From the NCBI GenBank assembly GCA_019245755.1, contig JAFARC010000043.1:1-64000 (forward strand): 64,000 nucleotides of DNA, given 5' to 3'. The position numbers were made by a program, and so were the translations under genes. The stretch comes from Mycobacteriaceae bacterium. Lineage in GTDB: Bacteria > Actinomycetota > Actinomycetes > Mycobacteriales > Mycobacteriaceae. Below are positions 61,520-64,000 of this stretch, in pieces (the stretch's first letter is position 1; every line of letters begins with the position of its first letter). The notes under the pieces are model-generated. The model had not been told where the DNA came from, ran no database searches, and was given only the letters and a program-made list of their open reading frames with translations.

Positions 61520-61723
61520 TCAGATGGAGCGAACGCCCGTGGCCTGCGGACCCTTGGGACTCTGGCCGACCTCGAACTCGACTCGCTGGTTCTCCTCCAG
61601 GGTGCGGAATCCCGAGCCCTGAATCTCCGTGTAGTGGACAAAAACGTCAGCGGAACCGTCCTCCGGCGCGATGAAGCCGAAGCCCTTCTCCGCGTTGAAC
61701 CACTTCACAGTTCCCTGTGGCAT
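61520..61723 (-). CDS. cspA: Cold-shock protein CspA
   Basis: This 67-aa single cold-shock domain binds single-stranded RNA and DNA and melts RNA structure. RNP1 is KGFGFI (residues 13-18) and RNP2 is VFVHY (27-31), with [10 protein letters not shown] at the N-terminus. The length equals Rv3648c. It has its own strong terminator and an unusually long region (about 300 bases) before the next gene, holding a palindromic hairpin about 30 bases upstream of the ATG that may control translation. Monocistronic. Confidence 0.97.
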   Translation of the reverse strand: MPQGTVKWFNAEKGFGFIAPEDGSADVFVHYTEIQGSGFRTLEENQRVEFEVGQSPKGPQATGVRSI

Positions 61724-61748
61724 TTCTCGATGTGCCCTTCTCTTCCTA

Positions 61749-61781
61749 CCGGGTACGGTGCACCGTCTTTCGGTACCCCGG
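61749..61781 (-). repeat. Palindrome and hairpin in the cspA leader
   Basis: ACGGTGCACCGT (61755-61766) is a perfect 12-bp palindrome. GGGTAC (61751-61756) also pairs with GTACCC (61773-61778) in an alternative hairpin. The two foldings are mutually exclusive. The site is 28-55 bases upstream of the cspA ATG, downstream of any promoter further right. Confidence 0.5.
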
Positions 61782-62020
61782 GCCCGTTCCGACCGCCAAT
61801 CCTTCGTGGAGTCGTCGAAGTCTCATCGACCTAAGACTCTCGCAGGAACCGCGATCGCAACGTCGATCCTGCGAGTGCATGAAACACGAACACAGAAGCT
61901 GCGACCGTCTTTAGTCAATCATGTTCGAGGCGGCCGCGACAGTCTGCAGTCCGTTAACTGGTGAACAATTCTTTACGGGTCGGTGCATTGCCCGAAACCA
62001 GGCAGACGGGAGAGCAGGTG

Positions 62021-64000
62021 ATGTCGAGCTTCGGCCGCGACCTGCTTGCCGGCGTGCTGGCCGCCACCGAGGCCGGCGACCAACCGCTCCGCCACGTCGC
62101 CGAGTTGCCCGCGCACCCCGGTGTGCCCGCCGTGTGGCCTGACTGGGTTGACCCCGTCGTGGTGCGCGCGTTCGCCGAGCGCGGCATTGCCGCACCGTGG
62201 TCACACCAGGTGCGAGCGGCGACACTGGCCCACGACGGCCGCCACGTCGTGGTCAGCACCGGCACCGCGTCGGGCAAGTCGTTGGCCTACCAGCTGCCCA
62301 TCCTGAGCACTCTGTCGACCGACCCGCGGGCGCGGGCGCTGTATCTGTCCCCGACCAAGGCGCTCGGCCATGACCAGCTGCGCACGGCCGCCGCCCTGGC
62401 GCAGGCCGTTCCGGCGATGGCGGACGTGCTGCCGGCGGCGTATGACGGCGACAGCTCCGCCGAGGTGCGCCGGTTCGCCCGCGAGCGGTCGCGGTGGGTG
62501 TTCTCCAACCCGGACATGATCCATCAGTCGCTACTGCGCAATCATGCCCGCTGGGCGGTGTTGCTGCGCAATCTGAGATTCGTCGTCGTGGATGAATGCC
62601 ATTACTACCGTGGCATTTTCGGATCCAACGTGGCAATGGTCCTGCGGCGCCTGTTGCGGCTATGCCGCCGGTATTCGGGCTCGCCGACGGTGATTTTTGC
62701 CAGCGCGACCACCGCGTCGCCGGGCGCCACCGCGTCGGAGCTGATCGGGCAGACCGTCGCTGAGGTCACTGAGGACGGCTCACCGCACGGCGCGCGCACC
62801 GTCGCGCTGTGGGAACCGGCGCTGCGCACCGATCTCACCGGCGAGAACGGTGCGCCGGTGCGCCGCTCCGCCGGAGCGGAGGCGGCACGGCTAATGGCCG
62901 ACCTGGCCGTGCAGGGTGCCCGGACGTTGACGTTCGTGCGGTCGCGACGCGGCGCGGAGCTGACCGCCCTTGCCACCCGGGCGCGGCTGTCGGACACCGC
63001 CCCCCAGCTCGTGGATCGGGTGGCATCGTATCGCGCCGGGTACCTGCCCGAGGACCGACGCGCGCTCGAGCGCGCGCTGGCCGACGGGCAGCTGGTCGGT
63101 CTGGCCGCCACCAATGCGCTGGAGTTGGGTGTGGACATCGCCGGGCTCGACGCGGTGGTGCTGGCGGGCTTCCCGGGCACGGTGACCTCGTTCTGGCAGC
63201 AGGCCGGACGGTCGGGGCGGCGCGGCCAGAGCGCGCTGGTGGTGTTGATTGCCCGCGACGATCCGCTGGACACCTACCTGGTGCACCATCCGGCGGCGAT
63301 CCTCGACAAGCCCATCGAGAAGGTGGTCATCGACCCGGTCAACCCGTATGTGCTGGGCCCGCAATTGCTCTGTGCGGCAGTGGAGTTGCCGCTGACCGAT
63401 GCGGAGGTGCGGGGCTGGGACGCCGCCGCGGTGGCCGACGCTCTGCTCGACGATGGGCTGTTGCGCCGGCGGGCCGGGGGCTACTTCGCGGCCCCCGGCG
63501 TCGATCCGCACGCCAGTGTGAACATTCGCGGCGCAACCGGCGAGCAAATCGCGATCATCGAAGCCGATACTGGCCGGATGCTCGGCGCTGTCGAGGCCGG
63601 CCGGGCAGCCGCCTCGGTCCATCCGGGCGCGGTTTACCTGCACCAGGGCGAGAGTTACCTCGTCGACTCGCTGAACTTCGACGATGGTCTCGCAGTCGTG
63701 CATGCCGAGGACCCCGGCTATTCGACGTATGCCCGCGAGATCACCGATATCGCGGTCACCGGCGCCGGTGAGCGGCTCGCTTTCGGCGCGGTCACGCTGG
63801 GTCTCGTGCCGGTTGCCGTCACCGGCGAGGTGATCGGTTATCTGCGGCGCGCGACCAACGGTGAGACGATCGACTTTACTGAACTCGACATGCCGTCACG
63901 AACGCTTCAAACCGTGGCGGTGATGTACACGGTCACGCCGGAAGCATTGCAGCACAACGGCATCGACTGGTCACGGATTCCGGGCGCGTTGCACGCGGCC
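62021..64000 (+). CDS. DEAD/DEAH-box helicase, MrfA/Hrq1/SftH-like (5' part, runs off window)
   Basis: This superfamily 2 helicase is cut by the right edge after 660 codons (Rv3649: about 771). Motifs: Q-like PWSHQVRAA, motif I STGTASGKSLAYQ, motif II DECHYYRG (DECH in place of DEAH), motif III SATT, and helicase C-terminal elements ATNALELGVDIAGLDAVVL and QQAGRSGRRGQ (motif VI). This is the Hrq1/MrfA clade, normally ending in a cysteine-rich DUF1998 domain that would lie beyond the window; members unwind 3'-5' and take part in DNA repair. ATG at 62021 (GTG 62018 possible) with GGGAGAG and AGG about 5-10 bases upstream. Confidence 0.9.
   Translation, partial: MSSFGRDLLAGVLAATEAGDQPLRHVAELPAHPGVPAVWPDWVDPVVVRAFAERGIAAPWSHQVRAATLAHDGRHVVVSTGTASGKSLAYQLPILSTLSTDPRARALYLSPTKALGHDQLRTAAALAQAVPAMADVLPAAYDGDSSAEVRRFARERSRWVFSNPDMIHQSLLRNHARWAVLLRNLRFVVVDECHYYRGIFGSNVAMVLRRLLRLCRRYSGSPTVIFASATTASPGATASELIGQTVAEVTEDGSPHGARTVALWEPALRTDLTGENGAPVRRSAGAEAARLMADLAVQGARTLTFVRSRRGAELTALATRARLSDTAPQLVDRVASYRAGYLPEDRRALERALADGQLVGLAATNALELGVDIAGLDAVVLAGFPGTVTSFWQQAGRSGRRGQSALVVLIARDDPLDTYLVHHPAAILDKPIEKVVIDPVNPYVLGPQLLCAAVELPLTDAEVRGWDAAAVADALLDDGLLRRRAGGYFAAPGVDPHASVNIRGATGEQIAIIEADTGRMLGAVEAGRAAASVHPGAVYLHQGESYLVDSLNFDDGLAVVHAEDPGYSTYAREITDIAVTGAGERLAFGAVTLGLVPVAVTGEVIGYLRRATNGETIDFTELDMPSRTLQTVAVMYTVTPEALQHNGIDWSRIPGALHAA

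Overview
This is a GC-rich (about two thirds G+C) chromosomal segment from a Mycobacterium. Gene content and order match the M. tuberculosis H37Rv interval Rv3570c to Rv3649 almost gene for gene. The assignment rests on recalled family sequences and synteny, not on a database search. The species cannot be fixed. The absence of espACD, the esxV/esxW-PE/PPE block and both PE_PGRS genes that sit here in M. tuberculosis argues for a non-tuberculous mycobacterium. No insertion sequence, prophage or CRISPR array was seen.

Layout. (1) 1-5.1 kb: the end of the KstR cholesterol regulon, with partial hsaA, kshB, a secreted protein, fadE34 and kstR, and three KstR operator sequences. (2) 5.2-10.3 kb: accessory metabolism and transport, with a LacI regulator facing pxpA, a metallo-beta-lactamase-fold protein, and an ArsB-type transporter translationally coupled to a UspA-like protein. 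(3) 10.3-14.3 kb: the carD-ispD-ispF-cysS-rlmB operon. (4) 14.5-22.7 kb: lpqE, radA-disA (repair and c-di-AMP), a membrane protein, canB/mutY with overlapping divergent starts, an AraC relic, a hydrolase, mhuD and lpqF. (5) 22.8-28.9 kb: clpC1, lsr2, lysS and a D-amino-acid lyase-like gene. (6) 28.9-38.6 kb: one long leftward operon from ftsH through folE-folP1-folB-folK and three membrane or unknown genes to panC-panD-coaX, that is folate plus pantothenate/CoA synthesis. (7) 38.8-42 kb: a three-gene oxidative operon (ephA, luciferase-like monooxygenase, zinc alcohol dehydrogenase). (8) 42-48.4 kb: hpt, tilS, an HExxH protein, dacB, ppa, an OHCU-decarboxylase-fold protein and a serine hydrolase. 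(9) 48.7-54.7 kb: an envelope cluster (dedA, flippase-like protein, GT2, DUF2304, galE1, GT-C-like protein) containing a 31-bp tandem repeat. (10) 54.8-64 kb: tRNA-Thr, holB, a class III adenylyl cyclase, topA, a conserved protein, cspA, and the start of a DEAD/DEAH helicase.

How the genes work together. KstR controls sterol ring and side-chain genes at the left end. The central operon supplies the cofactors folate and CoA. carD, lsr2, clpC1, ftsH and disA are global regulators or quality-control genes embedded among housekeeping genes. Several genes have a TANNNT element 6-7 bases before the start codon, which suggests leaderless mRNAs. No gene-free stretch exceeds 300 bases. The longest are 61724-62020 (cspA leader), 25350-25632 (clpC1 upstream region plus the lsr2 terminator), 14282-14561 (carD/lpqE) and 48404-48691 (before dedA; nothing recognised).

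Most notable observations: a 31-bp tandem repeat whose copy number would change the reading frame of a membrane protein tail; an OHCU-decarboxylase homologue with a changed catalytic position; perfect inverted repeats upstream of lpqE and between ftsH and ephA; and a 45-codon overlapping ORF missed by length filters.
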